Shown: positions 16,258 to 25,916, counted from the stretch's first letter. The stretch: DNA of 64,000 bases from an uncultured Prolixibacteraceae bacterium (GCA_937915865.1 CALGIG010000052.1:82679-146678), one strand, 5' to 3'. The notes: generated from the letters alone by a model not told the origin. Numbers and translations are program-made.

Positions 16258-17637
16258 ATGATTAAAAAGATTATTACAATTCTGGGCTTTTTCCCATATC
16301 TGGTATTTGCACAGCAGCCTGCCAAACCACAAAACGACGCAACCGCGCCATTGCACTTAATGCAACCCAATTATGAAACTCCTTATGTAGTCCCAACTGC
16401 TGCCGATATTATCAAAGTGCTCGACCGCATTTACAATTACCTTGAAGCTATCACGCCAACCCAGTTGGTTGATGCTTCGGGTGCCGATATTACCGATCTT
16501 TCAAAAGTTACTGCGCAAACCAAATTTAAACCTGCCGATTTTCGACTGACCAGTTATGAGTGGGGTGTTACCTACGCCGGAATGTTACTGGCTACTGAAA
16601 CTACCGGCAATAAAAAATACGCCGATTATTCCTTCATCCGCATGAAGTTTTTAGCCGACATTCGTCCGGCTTTTCAGAAAGTGGAACAGCAAACCGCGGA
16701 TGCCCGACACATTATGTCTTCGGTGCTTCATCCTCATGCGCTCGACGATTGCGGCGCTATTTGTGCTGCTATGATTAAGGCAGAACGAGCCGGAATTACT
16801 ACTGATCTGGCCCCAATTATCAACAACTTTATCGATTATATCAGCAACAAACAACAGCGTTTTGATGATGGTACGCTGGCTCGTAACCGGCCACTTCCAA
16901 ATTCACTTTGGCTCGACGATTTGTTTATGAGCGTTCCTGCTTTGGCACAAATGGGCAAATATACCGGTCAGGCCAAATATTACGACGATGCCGTGAAACA
17001 AGTGCTTCAGTTTGCCAAACGTATGTTCAACTACGATAAAGGTTTGTTTATGCATGGCTGGATCCAGGATATGCCTGAGCACCCGCAATTCCATTGGGCT
17101 CGCGCCAATGGCTGGGCTGTGATGGCAATGGTTGAACTACTCGAAGTTTTACCGACCGATCATCCCGGTCGCGATGAGGTACTTGATTTGCTGAAACGCC
17201 ACATTCGCGGATTGGTTAGCTATCAGTCGCCTAAGGGTTTTTGGCACCAACTGATCGATAAAAACGATTCATACCTCGAAACATCGGCTACTGCCATTTA
17301 TGCTTATGCAATGGCCAAAGCTATCAACCGTGGTTACATCGACGACCAGGTCTACGGTCCGACTGTAATTCTGGCCTGGAATGCCGTTGCTTCAAAAGTA
17401 ACCGAAAAAGGACAGGTTGAAGGAACTTGTGTAGGAACCGGAATGGGCTTCGACCCGGCATTTTATTACTATCGCCCGGTGAATGTTTATGCCGCTCATG
17501 GTTACGGACCTGTTTTACTCGCCGGGGCCGAGATAATTGAAATGCTGAAAAAACATTTCCCGAAACTGAACGATAGCGCCATTCAGTTTTACAAACAGGA
17601 AGTGAAAACTAATGGTCCGATTTTCGAGGCAAAATAG
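16258..17637 (+). CDS. GH105 unsaturated (rhamno)galacturonyl hydrolase, PUL 1
   Basis: This is a 459-residue secreted (alpha/alpha)6-barrel enzyme with a signal peptide (IITILGFFPYLVFAQQ). Typical GH105/GH88 segments are HPHALDDCGAICA with the likely catalytic Asp163/Asp164, SLWLDDLFMSVPALAQM, HWARANGWAVMAMVELL, GFWHQLIDKNDSYLETSATA and GTGMGFDPAFYYY. Such enzymes hydrate and release the 4,5-unsaturated uronic acid left at the end of oligosaccharides by lyases. No lyase gene is present in this PUL, so its substrate may be produced by lyases encoded elsewhere. It ends at a bidirectional terminator. Confidence 0.92.
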   Translation: MIKKIITILGFFPYLVFAQQPAKPQNDATAPLHLMQPNYETPYVVPTAADIIKVLDRIYNYLEAITPTQLVDASGADITDLSKVTAQTKFKPADFRLTSYEWGVTYAGMLLATETTGNKKYADYSFIRMKFLADIRPAFQKVEQQTADARHIMSSVLHPHALDDCGAICAAMIKAERAGITTDLAPIINNFIDYISNKQQRFDDGTLARNRPLPNSLWLDDLFMSVPALAQMGKYTGQAKYYDDAVKQVLQFAKRMFNYDKGLFMHGWIQDMPEHPQFHWARANGWAVMAMVELLEVLPTDHPGRDEVLDLLKRHIRGLVSYQSPKGFWHQLIDKNDSYLETSATAIYAYAMAKAINRGYIDDQVYGPTVILAWNAVASKVTEKGQVEGTCVGTGMGFDPAFYYYRPVNVYAAHGYGPVLLAGAEIIEMLKKHFPKLNDSAIQFYKQEVKTNGPIFEAK

Positions 17638-17650
17638 GACTGTGAAAAAT

Positions 17651-17690
17651 AAAAAATCCTGACAAAACCCGAAATTTGTCAGGATTTTTT
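17651..17690. terminator. Bidirectional terminator between convergent genes
   Basis: A perfect 16-pair stem, AAAAAATCCTGACAAA and TTTGTCAGGATTTTTT, with an 8-base loop (17667-17674). A-tract and T-tract flanks let it end both the GH105 gene and the opposing nitroreductase gene. Confidence 0.92.
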
Positions 17691-17711
17691 ATTTGAGATA
17701 GTATTATTAAC

Positions 17712-18284
17712 TTATTTCACTTCCAGGATTATTTCGTCGAGCGTTCTTTTCGGAACGTGGTGCACCTGATTTTCGTCGCGCCAGTATTTGATTTCGTCGT
17801 TTTGCATTTCTTCCAAAACCACAGTTTCTTTAGGTTTGCCTAATGCAACCACATACAAAATATCGTATTGTTCCGATAAATTCAGTAATTGGCGAAGTTT
17901 GTTCCGGTTAACCGAATGGATAATGCAGCCTCCATAACCGGCTTCGGTGGCGCCAAGCAGGATGCTTTGCATGGCAATCCCATCGTCGCAAAAGTAGTTG
18001 CCCGAAATCAGGGTATCATTCAGCACAACGATGTAAGCCGATGGCCGTTCGCCATCCTCCGGTCCTGGCCAGGTAGCGAGGTATCCCGCCCAACCCAGTA
18101 ATTCAAAAATTTGCGCATTAAACGATTCGTCGGTGCTGAGAATGTATTTTAGCGATTGTGCGTTTCGTGCCGAAGCTGAGTTGCGGGCCAAATCAACCCA
18201 ATTACGAAGTTGCTCTTCCTCAATTCTTTCCGATTGGTAAAAACGGCGGTAAGTGCGATTTTTATAAATAAGATCTTTGATCAT
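17712..18284 (-). CDS. Nitroreductase-family flavoprotein
   Basis: This 190-residue protein begins MIKDLIYKNRTYRRF, the FMN-binding start of nitroreductases, and continues LARNSASARNAQSLKY and GATEAGYGGCIIHSVNRNKL (flavin contact region). The longer frame starting at 18320 adds only a hydrophobic non-conserved leader, so I use the start at 18284. The enzyme likely uses NAD(P)H to reduce an unidentified nitro, quinone or related compound in the cytoplasm. It is the last of three minus-strand genes after two acetyltransferases. Confidence 0.88.
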   Translation of the reverse strand: MIKDLIYKNRTYRRFYQSERIEEEQLRNWVDLARNSASARNAQSLKYILSTDESFNAQIFELLGWAGYLATWPGPEDGERPSAYIVVLNDTLISGNYFCDDGIAMQSILLGATEAGYGGCIIHSVNRNKLRQLLNLSEQYDILYVVALGKPKETVVLEEMQNDEIKYWRDENQVHHVPKRTLDEIILEVK

Positions 18285-18326
18285 GACATTCAATTTTATA
18301 TACCAGATAAAAATAAGCAAATCAAA

Positions 18327-18740
18327 TTAAGTGCGTAATAATTCCATCATCTTTTCGGGAGCCAAAACCTGTGAAAAACCAAATTGCCTGTACAAACCGT
18401 GTGCATCAGAAGTTGCCAGTCCAACCCTTCGCAGTTTTTTTACCACCGGGTGGTCTACTACATATTCAATCAGTTGTTTACCAAGTCCTTGCCCGCGGTA
18501 TTCTTCCAGAATAAATACATCCATAAGCCATCCAAACAAGGCATAATCGGTTGCCAACCTTGCAAATCCGAGTTGTTTGCCTTCAAGGTCATATATCCCG
18601 AAACACAACGAATTTTCAATTGACAGCTTAACTAAATCCAAACTTCGCCCTTTTGCCCAGTATGATCGTTCACTTAAAAAGGAATGGATCATTGGTACAT
18701 TCAATTGATCTTTTTCGGTTGAAATGATAATATTTTCCAT
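18327..18740 (-). CDS. GNAT-family N-acetyltransferase
   Basis: This 137-residue single-domain acetyltransferase has the acetyl-CoA pyrophosphate-binding motif YRGQGLGKQLI (motif A) after the strand LMDVFILEE. It ends with HGLYRQFGFSQVLAPEKMMEL, the usual GNAT motif B. It lies 8 bases after the larger GNAT gene and 42 bases before the nitroreductase start, so the three are probably one transcript. Acceptor substrate unknown. Confidence 0.9.
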   Translation of the reverse strand: MENIIISTEKDQLNVPMIHSFLSERSYWAKGRSLDLVKLSIENSLCFGIYDLEGKQLGFARLATDYALFGWLMDVFILEEYRGQGLGKQLIEYVVDHPVVKKLRRVGLATSDAHGLYRQFGFSQVLAPEKMMELLRT

Positions 18741-18748
18741 GATTGTTT

Positions 18749-19651
18749 TCAGATTTTATGCAGAAAATTGGTGTATAAAATGGTTGATGAAACGACAGGT
18801 TTTTTAAAATCAGGTTGGTTGGTGATTGCATGGTGCGGTAGTTGGTAATAAGGAAGGATCAGCGTTGGCTCAAACCCCAGTTTTTGGGCAAGCATAAACG
18901 AAGCGGTGTTTTCGAGCTTGCACGACCAGATAGGTTCCATGTTGTTTGCCAGGCAATAATCAATTAAGGCAGAACAGCTTATCAGTGCAAGCCCTTTTCC
19001 TCTAAACTCTGAAGAAGTTTCAATACCGATTTCCAATTGTTGCTCATGAACAAACGACGCGAAGGCGGTGGAAACAGGCTCTCCATTGTAAACCAGGCTA
19101 TACCCAATTGCACTTTCAGCAAACTCTTTTCGGTTTCGCCAGAAGCAGGAAGGAACCACCGAACCCGAAATCAGATCGAACAGTGCCGGATCAGTTTTTT
19201 CAAGTTGAAAACCTTCTGGGACTTTCTGTTTCCGCGATGAATATTTGAGCGGTTGAAATTTGAAATTTACGCGCGACCATTTGATAACCTGCGTATTGTC
19301 AGGCTTGCTTTCCGATGGCACTGCAATCTTTCCATGTAATAGTTGATTAAGTTTGTCGTTCCATTCCGAAGGGTAAACCTGGAGCCACTCACTTGTCTTG
19401 CGAACATTATTCTCATTCAGTAAATAGCTGGCTAATTGTCTGTTGAATTCATCATTGTCGGTTCGTCCAAACAAAAGCGACATACCATAAAAATGTTTTA
19501 TGTAGAATGTCGATGGTTCTTCTGGATTATCAACAAACACTTCACCATCCATTTTCTGTTCCAAAACAGTTTTTGCAAAGAGATGATTAATTGCAACTTC
19601 TGAAAGCTGCTTTAATGCTTTGTAATAGTTTTCTGTTTTCAGTTGAATCAT
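18749..19651 (-). CDS. GNAT-family acetyltransferase with long N-terminal domain
   Basis: This is 300 residues. The C-terminal half carries the GNAT fold (LEIGIETSSEFRGKGLALIS, then ALIDYCLANNMEPIWSCKLENTASF and AQKLGFEP). The N-terminal half (about residues 1-140) resembles the extra domain of the GNAT_acetyltran (PF12746) group. No catalytic partner is apparent. It is probably the first gene of the 17.7-19.65 kb operon. Substrate unknown. Confidence 0.8.
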   Translation of the reverse strand: MIQLKTENYYKALKQLSEVAINHLFAKTVLEQKMDGEVFVDNPEEPSTFYIKHFYGMSLLFGRTDNDEFNRQLASYLLNENNVRKTSEWLQVYPSEWNDKLNQLLHGKIAVPSESKPDNTQVIKWSRVNFKFQPLKYSSRKQKVPEGFQLEKTDPALFDLISGSVVPSCFWRNRKEFAESAIGYSLVYNGEPVSTAFASFVHEQQLEIGIETSSEFRGKGLALISCSALIDYCLANNMEPIWSCKLENTASFMLAQKLGFEPTLILPYYQLPHHAITNQPDFKKPVVSSTILYTNFLHKI

Positions 19652-19700
19652 TGTTTTCTTGTTTTATATGAGTTTGTTTAAATTTAATTTAAAACTCAAC

Positions 19701-19790
19701 ACTCACCCCGTCGTCCCGTTTTAAACGGGACTCTGCCTCTCTCTACGTGTAGAGAGGGGAAAAGTCCGATTTATCGGACTTGGGGTGAGT
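19701..19790. repeat. Composite palindromic element (nested hairpins)
   Basis: An outer stem ACTCACCCC/GGGGTGAGT encloses three inner hairpins: gTCCCGTTttaaACGGGAc, CTCTCTACgTGTAGAGAG, and AAGTCCGATttATCGGACTT. It lies between the MocR gene's 3' end and the GNAT gene. This is typical of short mobile palindromic repeats in Bacteroidota and may also stop transcription. Confidence 0.8.
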
Positions 19791-19912
19791 TAAAAAAAGA
19801 TAGAATTAAGGTTAAAATTCTTCAATAAAAAATTTTAAACAGTTTATGAATTGTTTCGGGATACGGGTTTTTGTTATCACGTAACTTGAAACCCGTAACA
19901 TTACATTCGTTT

Positions 19913-21394
19913 TCAAATTCCTAAATCCTCAAATCCATCATTTTCAATAACTTTACCAATTCTTCTTATTCCTTCCCTGATTTCTTCTTCGTTACGGTGG
20001 GCGATGGATAACCTGAAATGAATCCCTTTTGTGGTTTCAGGGAAAAACTGACTTCCCGCAGTTACATTTACCCCTGCTTTGAAAAGTCTGTCTAAAAATT
20101 CATCTTCGGTTTCCTGACTGTTGATTAAGGAAAACCAAAGAAGGTATCCGCCATCGGGTTTTGACCAGTGGACAAGTGCTGGAGAAAGAAACTCGCGGCA
20201 GGCTTGAAGCGTTGCCTGCATGCGTTTGCGGTAAACCCGGTGAAGACGTTTTTTATGCAACTCATAAAATCCCTGGTGGCAAAACTGGTAAACTGCTGCC
20301 TGAATAAGTGGGCTTCCCGATAGTTCGGAAATATACTTTATGCTACCCATTTTTTCTATCAAAATGGGTGGAGCTACTATCCAGCCAACCCTAACGCCTG
20401 GAAAAAGAACTTTAGAGAAAGTGCCCATGTAAATAACCATTTGATTTTTGTCTATCGATTTTACGGGTAATACTGCTTTCCCAAAATATTTCATTTCTTC
20501 TTCAAAACCATCTTCTACCAGTGGAATGCCATACTGTTCGCATAGGCTAAGTAACTGTTCACGATGGGTTTGCGAGGTGCTTATCCCAGTCGGATTCTGG
20601 AATGTTGGCATGGTATAAATCAGCTTTGGACAGTACTTTTTTATTTCCGACTCCAGAATTTCAAGGTCAATTCCATCGGAGGTCATAGGAATCCCGACAA
20701 CTTTTAAACCAAGAAATTTGGCCAGGTAAAGCGCCGATTTGTAGGTTGGCGTTTCGGTAATGATGCAATCGCCTGGATTAGTTAGGAGTTTGAAGACTAA
20801 ATCGATGCCATTTTGCATTCCATTGGTCAGAATAATCTCGCTGGTTTGGGTTGATATGCCGTGCTGACGCATTTGGTTGGCCAGGTATTCTCGCAAAGGA
20901 TGGTAACCTAACGGATTTCCATACTGAAGTAAATCGGCCTTCTCGGTGAGTAACATCTGGTTGATACAACGACGAAAATCTTCTACGGGCAATAATTCCG
21001 AATCGGGACTTAATGGAGCAAAATCAATGACTTTTGAATCGATATTTCTTCGTAATCCATGAATATCAGGCAAATGTTTGCTGGTTTCTGAAATTAAACC
21101 AGACCAGTCAATTATCGAATTGTCGTCATTGCCTGATTGGTTTGTTCTCAGGTTTCGCCGGCGTACACGCGAATACGATCCGGTTGTTGCCTCGATATAG
21201 CCGGCTGCCCAAAGTTCTTCGTACGCGCGGTAAATTGTTGTTCGATGAACACCAAGTAATTCGGCTAGTTTACGGGTTGAAGGCAATTGCTCGTTGCTTT
21301 GGAGAACTCCGGTTTCAATCATCTGTTTCAGTTGCTCAAATACTTGCTGAAACAGTGGCTGCTTACTAGTTTTATCAATGTTAATCAAAATCAT
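19913..21394 (-). CDS. MocR/PdxR-type GntR regulator with aminotransferase domain
   Basis: This is a 493-residue regulator. Residues about 10-80 are a GntR winged helix (LFQQVFEQLKQMIETGVL, then LPSTRKLAELLGVHRTTIYR). Residues about 120-480 are a fold-type I aminotransferase domain with the PLP-binding lysine in MGTFSKVLFPGVRVGW (Lys328) and the NPTG substrate loop. MocR proteins sense PLP or amino-compound ligands. The upstream partner gene on the same strand is a GntP transporter 240 bases away, which is suggestive but not proof of control. Target promoter not identified. Confidence 0.92.
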   Translation of the reverse strand: MILINIDKTSKQPLFQQVFEQLKQMIETGVLQSNEQLPSTRKLAELLGVHRTTIYRAYEELWAAGYIEATTGSYSRVRRRNLRTNQSGNDDNSIIDWSGLISETSKHLPDIHGLRRNIDSKVIDFAPLSPDSELLPVEDFRRCINQMLLTEKADLLQYGNPLGYHPLREYLANQMRQHGISTQTSEIILTNGMQNGIDLVFKLLTNPGDCIITETPTYKSALYLAKFLGLKVVGIPMTSDGIDLEILESEIKKYCPKLIYTMPTFQNPTGISTSQTHREQLLSLCEQYGIPLVEDGFEEEMKYFGKAVLPVKSIDKNQMVIYMGTFSKVLFPGVRVGWIVAPPILIEKMGSIKYISELSGSPLIQAAVYQFCHQGFYELHKKRLHRVYRKRMQATLQACREFLSPALVHWSKPDGGYLLWFSLINSQETEDEFLDRLFKAGVNVTAGSQFFPETTKGIHFRLSIAHRNEEEIREGIRRIGKVIENDGFEDLGI

Positions 21395-21498
21395 GCCTCA
21401 AAATTATAATGAAAAAGGACTGTTTAAAACAGCCAATTTATATTAAATTTCAATAGGCCAGTTTCGATAGCAAATGTTTACCAATTGGTTCTAGTGAG

Positions 21499-21560
21499 GG
21501 TTTCACTTCCAAGCGAAGCCTTCACTAAATAGTTTGCCAGATGTCAAAGCGAGTGAAACC
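21499..21560. repeat. Inverted repeat upstream of the MocR gene
   Basis: GGTTTCACT (21499-21507) and AGTGAAACC (21552-21560) are perfect inverted copies in the 240-base gap between GntP and MocR. Other partial copies of the same motif lie between them. It could be an operator or terminator for GntP; function unresolved. Confidence 0.45.
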
Positions 21561-21634
21561 TGACTAAAAACCGACATGAAAATATTTTCAGAAAGGAAAT
21601 AATATTGAAAATAATGCTCGCAGTTAAACTGGTT

Positions 21635-23056
21635 CTAAATAAATAGGCTCATGATCAATACAGTAACAATACCAACCAAACCAACCGTTGATTCCATCAG
21701 TGTCCACGACAGGAACGTTTGTTTAATATTCAATCCGAAATACTCTTTGAACATCCAGAAACCCGAGTCGTTGAAATGCGACCACATAACGCTCCCGGCG
21801 CCAGTAGCTAAAACCATGAGTTCGGGTGAGACGCCTGCTTTTTGGGCCAGCGGAAGCATAATTGGTGCGGTGGTAAGCGTTGACACCGTGGCCGAACCTG
21901 TTGCCAGCCTGAAAATGGAGGCGATGAGGAAAGCCATAAAGAGTGGGTTCAATTGAATATTGTCGGAAATAGAACGAATATACTCGATAACATGACTGTC
22001 TTTCAAAACCTGCGAGAAAGCTCCTCCTCCGGCAATAATAAGTACAATCATCGAAATGGCGCCAATCGATTTAGCCGAGCTATTCATCACATCGTCCATG
22101 TTGTGGCCTTTGCGTAGCCCAAGTACAAAAATTGCAATAACTACAGCCATAAACAGGGCGATGTTGGCGTCGCTCATAAACTTAAAAAAAGTGAGTATTC
22201 CTGCGTATAAGTTAGCTATTGCCCCGTCAAAACCCTTTTCAGCAAAGAGGTGGCGGTAAAATCCTGTTATGCTTTCGATTCCCATGTTTGTCAATTCTGC
22301 TTTGGCTGGTGGAGGCCCAAAAATGAGGTCGGTTAAAGCGCCTAAAAGCATAAGAATAATCGGTGTTATGGCGCAAAGTACACTAATACCCAGGCCAGGA
22401 AGTTCGTTTTTTTCAAATTTTCGCTCCTGAAAAAGGTCGGCTGGCGGGTTTACAGTAATGTTTTTTGTGAAGCGCGAAAGCCAAACCCCACCAATTAAAC
22501 AAGCCGGAATCATTGGTATAAGCCCGTACATTAACACTTTATTTACATCGGCTTCATAAATAAACGATACGTAAGTAGGGGCAGGGTGTGGCGGCAAAAA
22601 GCAATGCGCCACCGAAAGCGCCGAACACAACGGAAGTGCCAACCATATCGTAGGTAATTTGGTGGTCGAGGCAAAGGTGAAAATCAGTGGAATCAGCACC
22701 AGGAAACTGGCGTTATACATCATGGGCAAGCCAACCAGGAATCCGGTAATTAAAAGTGCATATTGCACATTTTTCAATCCCATAAAATCAATCATACGGA
22801 ACGTGATGGTATGAGCGGCGCCGCTCTCTTCCAGTATTTTACCCAGCATAGCGCCAAATGCCAAAATCAGCACAATTTTACCCATCGTATCGCCAACGCC
22901 CTTCAACACTGAATCGAGAATGTCGAGTGGGTTCATGCTGCTAAACATACCCACAGCAAACGAGGTGATTAGCAACGAAAGAAAAGCATTGATTTTGAAT
23001 TTGCTGATGAGGATCAGGAGAATAACGATTCCGATTCCGACAACGACAAGAGGCAT
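21635..23056 (-). CDS. GntP-family gluconate-type H+ symporter
   Basis: This 473-residue membrane protein has at least 12 hydrophobic segments and typical GntP motifs: LILAFGAMLGKILEESGAA, VGLPMMYNASFLVLIPL, FLPPHPAPTYVSFIYEAD and TGSATVSTLTTAPIMLPL. It probably imports gluconate or a related sugar acid across the inner membrane, a plausible outlet for uronic-acid catabolism. It is monocistronic as far as I can see, upstream of a MocR regulator on the same strand. Confidence 0.92.
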   Translation of the reverse strand: MPLVVVGIGIVILLILISKFKINAFLSLLITSFAVGMFSSMNPLDILDSVLKGVGDTMGKIVLILAFGAMLGKILEESGAAHTITFRMIDFMGLKNVQYALLITGFLVGLPMMYNASFLVLIPLIFTFASTTKLPTIWLALPLCSALSVAHCFLPPHPAPTYVSFIYEADVNKVLMYGLIPMIPACLIGGVWLSRFTKNITVNPPADLFQERKFEKNELPGLGISVLCAITPIILMLLGALTDLIFGPPPAKAELTNMGIESITGFYRHLFAEKGFDGAIANLYAGILTFFKFMSDANIALFMAVVIAIFVLGLRKGHNMDDVMNSSAKSIGAISMIVLIIAGGGAFSQVLKDSHVIEYIRSISDNIQLNPLFMAFLIASIFRLATGSATVSTLTTAPIMLPLAQKAGVSPELMVLATGAGSVMWSHFNDSGFWMFKEYFGLNIKQTFLSWTLMESTVGLVGIVTVLIMSLFI

Positions 23057-23393
23057 GGTAGTTTAGTTAAGTTGTTTGGTTTAAAGATAGATTTTTTTTG
23101 GAAACCCAGAAATTGTGATGGTGATTGTTGTGTGGGTAAAATGTTGTTTAATAGAGTGACCGAGTTAATTTTATGTTGTAAATTAGTATAATGTTTAAAA
23201 TATGCACCGAGCCTACGGCTCTCTTTTTATTGTGTTTGCGTTTGGCAGTGGATTAAAATCCACGGTTACAAAATTGGTCGAGCCTACGGCTTTTGGAAGG
23301 TGTGGCGAATGCAGCAGGATAATCCCGAAGGGATGATTTTATAATGTAGCCGCGGATTTCAATCCGTGGTAAATGTGAAATAATATTAAAAAC
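23057..23393. repeat. Non-coding gap with short palindromic repeat units
   Basis: No gene. The stretch holds two copies of GAGCCTACGGCT (near 23208 and 23279), the small stems GTGGATTaaAATCCAC and CCGCGGATTtcAATCCGtGG, and CCCGAAGGGA. These look like worn copies of dispersed palindromes. Confidence 0.55.
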
Positions 23394-23439
23394 AAAAACA
23401 GGTAAAACCCGACCTTTCGATTACGTTTTACCTGTTTTT
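23394..23439 (-). terminator. Terminator after GH92 gene
   Basis: A perfect 15-pair stem, AAAAACAGGTAAAAC with GTTTTACCTGTTTTT, 16-base loop, 19 bases downstream of the GH92 stop codon on the minus strand. The A run on the plus strand becomes a U tract for the minus transcript. Confidence 0.9.
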
Positions 23440-23458
23440 ATTTAGTGCAAATCAATTG

Positions 23459-25747
23459 CTATTTTTTCAGTTCATTCGAGAACGAATACGGGAAATCGCT
23501 GTCGTTGATTCCGCGTTTTTCGTTTGGTTTTGGCCCCATTGTGAAGTCGATTTTTGCTCCCTTCATTAAATCTTCGTGGCTGAACCAGTTTTTAGTATAG
23601 TCTTTCCCGTTGAATTTGGCAGTCTGGATGTATTTATTGTCGGCGCTGTTTTCCGGAGCGCTGATAACTACTTCCTTGCCATTTTCGAGCGACAGGGTTA
23701 TTTTTTTAAACAGCGGTGCTCCAACAACATATTGTCCGCTTCCGGGTGTAACCGGGTAGAAACCCATTGCCGAGAACACGTACCATGCCGAAGTTTGGCC
23801 GTTGTCTTCGTCGCCGCAATAGCCATCTGGAGTGGGAGCGTAGAGCTTATTCATCACTTCGCGTACCCATTTCTGAGCTTTCCATGGTTCTCCGGCGTAG
23901 TTGTACAGGTAAATCATGTGCTGTATGGGTTGATTACCATGTGCATAGTTACCCATATTCATGATCTGCATTTCGCGAATTTCGTGGATGACGGTGCGGT
24001 AATACGAGGCATCAAATATTGGCGGAACAATGAAAACAGAGTCGAGCATGTGTACAAACTGTTTTTTGCCACCCATAAGGTCAACCAATCCCTGGATGTC
24101 GTGGAAAACCGACCATGTATAATGCCATGCGTTTCCTTCGGTAAAGGCATCGCCCCATTTATATGGATTGAAAGGCTTCTGAAAAGTTCCGTCTTCGTTG
24201 CGACCGCGCATCATTTTTGTTTCAGGATCGAACACATTGCGGTAGTTTTGACAACGTTTGGCAAACAAGTCAATTTCTTCCTGCGGACGTTTCAGCTCTT
24301 TGGCCAGGCGCCAGATGGTCCAGTCGGCAAAAGCATATTCGAGTGTGCGGGCAGTGTTTTCTTTAATTTTTACATCGTAAGGAATGTATCCTAACCGGTT
24401 GTAATAATCGCAGCCTTTGCGCCCAACCGATGTAAGCGGACCTTCAGTTTTGGTATTTTTGATCACCGCTTCGTAAAGCGTATTGATGTCGTAACCACGG
24501 CAGCCTTTCAAATAAGCGTCGGCAACAATGGTAGCCGAGTTTGAGCCGATCATGCAATCGCGGTGCCCGGGGCTGGCCCATTCAGGCAAAAATCCACTTT
24601 CTTTGTAGGCATTTACCAATCCCTCCTGAATTTGTGAATTAAGGCTTGGGTACATCAGGTTAAAGAATGGGAAAACAGCGCGGAAAGTATCCCAGAAACC
24701 ATTATCGGTAAACATGGCACCTGGCAGAACTTCGCCGTTGTAAGGGCTGTAATGCATCATTTTCCCGTTTTTATCGAATTCGAAAAACTTGCGAGGGAAT
24801 AACATTGCCCGGTAAAGGCACGAATAGAATGTCCGAATCTGGTCGGTTGTTCCGCCATCAACAGCAATGCGCGAAAGCCCTTTGTTCCAGATTTCTTTTC
24901 CTTTTTGGCAAACCTGGTCGAACGAGTTGTTGCCAAGTTCTTTCAGGTTCAGTTCAGCCTGATCAAAACTGATGAACGACGAAGCCACACGTGCATTAAC
25001 CTGTTCTCCGCGTTTGGTTACAAAGCGAATAGCTGCACCAACATGGTCGTCCTGAAGTTCTGATTTTCCGGCAACCACTTCTTTACCGCTCCAAACCTGG
25101 CTTTCGGCAAAAGGCTTGTCGAATTTGATAACGAAGTAGTTCTTGAAATTCTTTGGAACGCCACCATCGTTTCGGGTTGTGTAACCGATAACTTTTCCTT
25201 CCGACGGTAATATTTTGATGTACGAACCTTTGTCGAATGCGTCGACAACTACCCACGATTTATCGTTTCGCGGAAAAGTAAACCGAAGGATTGCTGCGCG
25301 TTCGGTTGGTGTAATTTCGGTCGTTACATCGTAGTCGGCCAGGTAAACGCTGTAATAATGCGGCTTTGCAACTTCTGCTTTGTGCGAGAACCAGCTTGCG
25401 CGTTCTTCGCCTTCAAGCTTTAAATCTCCTGTTTCGGGGAAAAGCGAAAACTGGCCATAGTCGTTAATCCACGGACTTGGTTGGTGAGTTTGTTTAAAAC
25501 CCTGAATTTTGTATGCTCTGTAACCATAAACCCAACCGTCGCCCATTTTATTGGTTTGGGGAGTCCAGAAATTCATACCCCAGGGCAAAGCAATGGCCGG
25601 ATATGTATTTCCGGTTGAGAGTTTAAACTCTGAGTCTGTCCCCATCAGCGTATTTACCTGATCGACAGGTGAAAAATTTTGCGCCCGAAGATTTGCTGAA
25701 ATTAAAATCATCAGGAACAACGATAAAGAATTAATAATGCGCTTCAT
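23459..25747 (-). CDS. GH92 exo-alpha-mannosidase, PUL 2
   Basis: This is a 762-residue secreted enzyme (signal peptide about residues 1-22). The N-terminal GH92 block is VNTLMGTDSEFKLSTGNTYP with PWGMNFWTPQ. The C-terminal catalytic region contains HGNQPIQHMIYLYNYAGEPW and the calcium/base motif GDEDNGQ at residues 645-651, followed by SAWYVFSAMGFYPV. GH92 enzymes are calcium-dependent inverting exo-alpha-mannosidases acting on N-glycan or yeast-mannan-like linkages. It suggests that PUL 2 handles a mannose-containing glycan. Linkage preference cannot be called. Confidence 0.95.
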   Translation of the reverse strand: MKRIINSLSLFLMILISANLRAQNFSPVDQVNTLMGTDSEFKLSTGNTYPAIALPWGMNFWTPQTNKMGDGWVYGYRAYKIQGFKQTHQPSPWINDYGQFSLFPETGDLKLEGEERASWFSHKAEVAKPHYYSVYLADYDVTTEITPTERAAILRFTFPRNDKSWVVVDAFDKGSYIKILPSEGKVIGYTTRNDGGVPKNFKNYFVIKFDKPFAESQVWSGKEVVAGKSELQDDHVGAAIRFVTKRGEQVNARVASSFISFDQAELNLKELGNNSFDQVCQKGKEIWNKGLSRIAVDGGTTDQIRTFYSCLYRAMLFPRKFFEFDKNGKMMHYSPYNGEVLPGAMFTDNGFWDTFRAVFPFFNLMYPSLNSQIQEGLVNAYKESGFLPEWASPGHRDCMIGSNSATIVADAYLKGCRGYDINTLYEAVIKNTKTEGPLTSVGRKGCDYYNRLGYIPYDVKIKENTARTLEYAFADWTIWRLAKELKRPQEEIDLFAKRCQNYRNVFDPETKMMRGRNEDGTFQKPFNPYKWGDAFTEGNAWHYTWSVFHDIQGLVDLMGGKKQFVHMLDSVFIVPPIFDASYYRTVIHEIREMQIMNMGNYAHGNQPIQHMIYLYNYAGEPWKAQKWVREVMNKLYAPTPDGYCGDEDNGQTSAWYVFSAMGFYPVTPGSGQYVVGAPLFKKITLSLENGKEVVISAPENSADNKYIQTAKFNGKDYTKNWFSHEDLMKGAKIDFTMGPKPNEKRGINDSDFPYSFSNELKK

Positions 25748-25916
25748 TGATTTAAGTTGTGTTATTTAAAAAAGATGTTTTCCAATTTTTCAGCGTCAAA
25801 AATAGCATAAAGCATTAGCAAATAATCGCAAAATTCGGACTTTCACAACTAATTATTCTCGATTTTTGTTTGTGAAGCTTATCATTTTCTTTTTATCAGG
25901 AATAATTCTTTTCAGG

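Noticed and set aside
23576..24394. 272-codon plus-strand open frame opposite the GH92 gene
   Set aside because: It is antisense to a clear GH92 enzyme and its sequence has no domain or start context; it is a shadow of the codon usage of the real gene.
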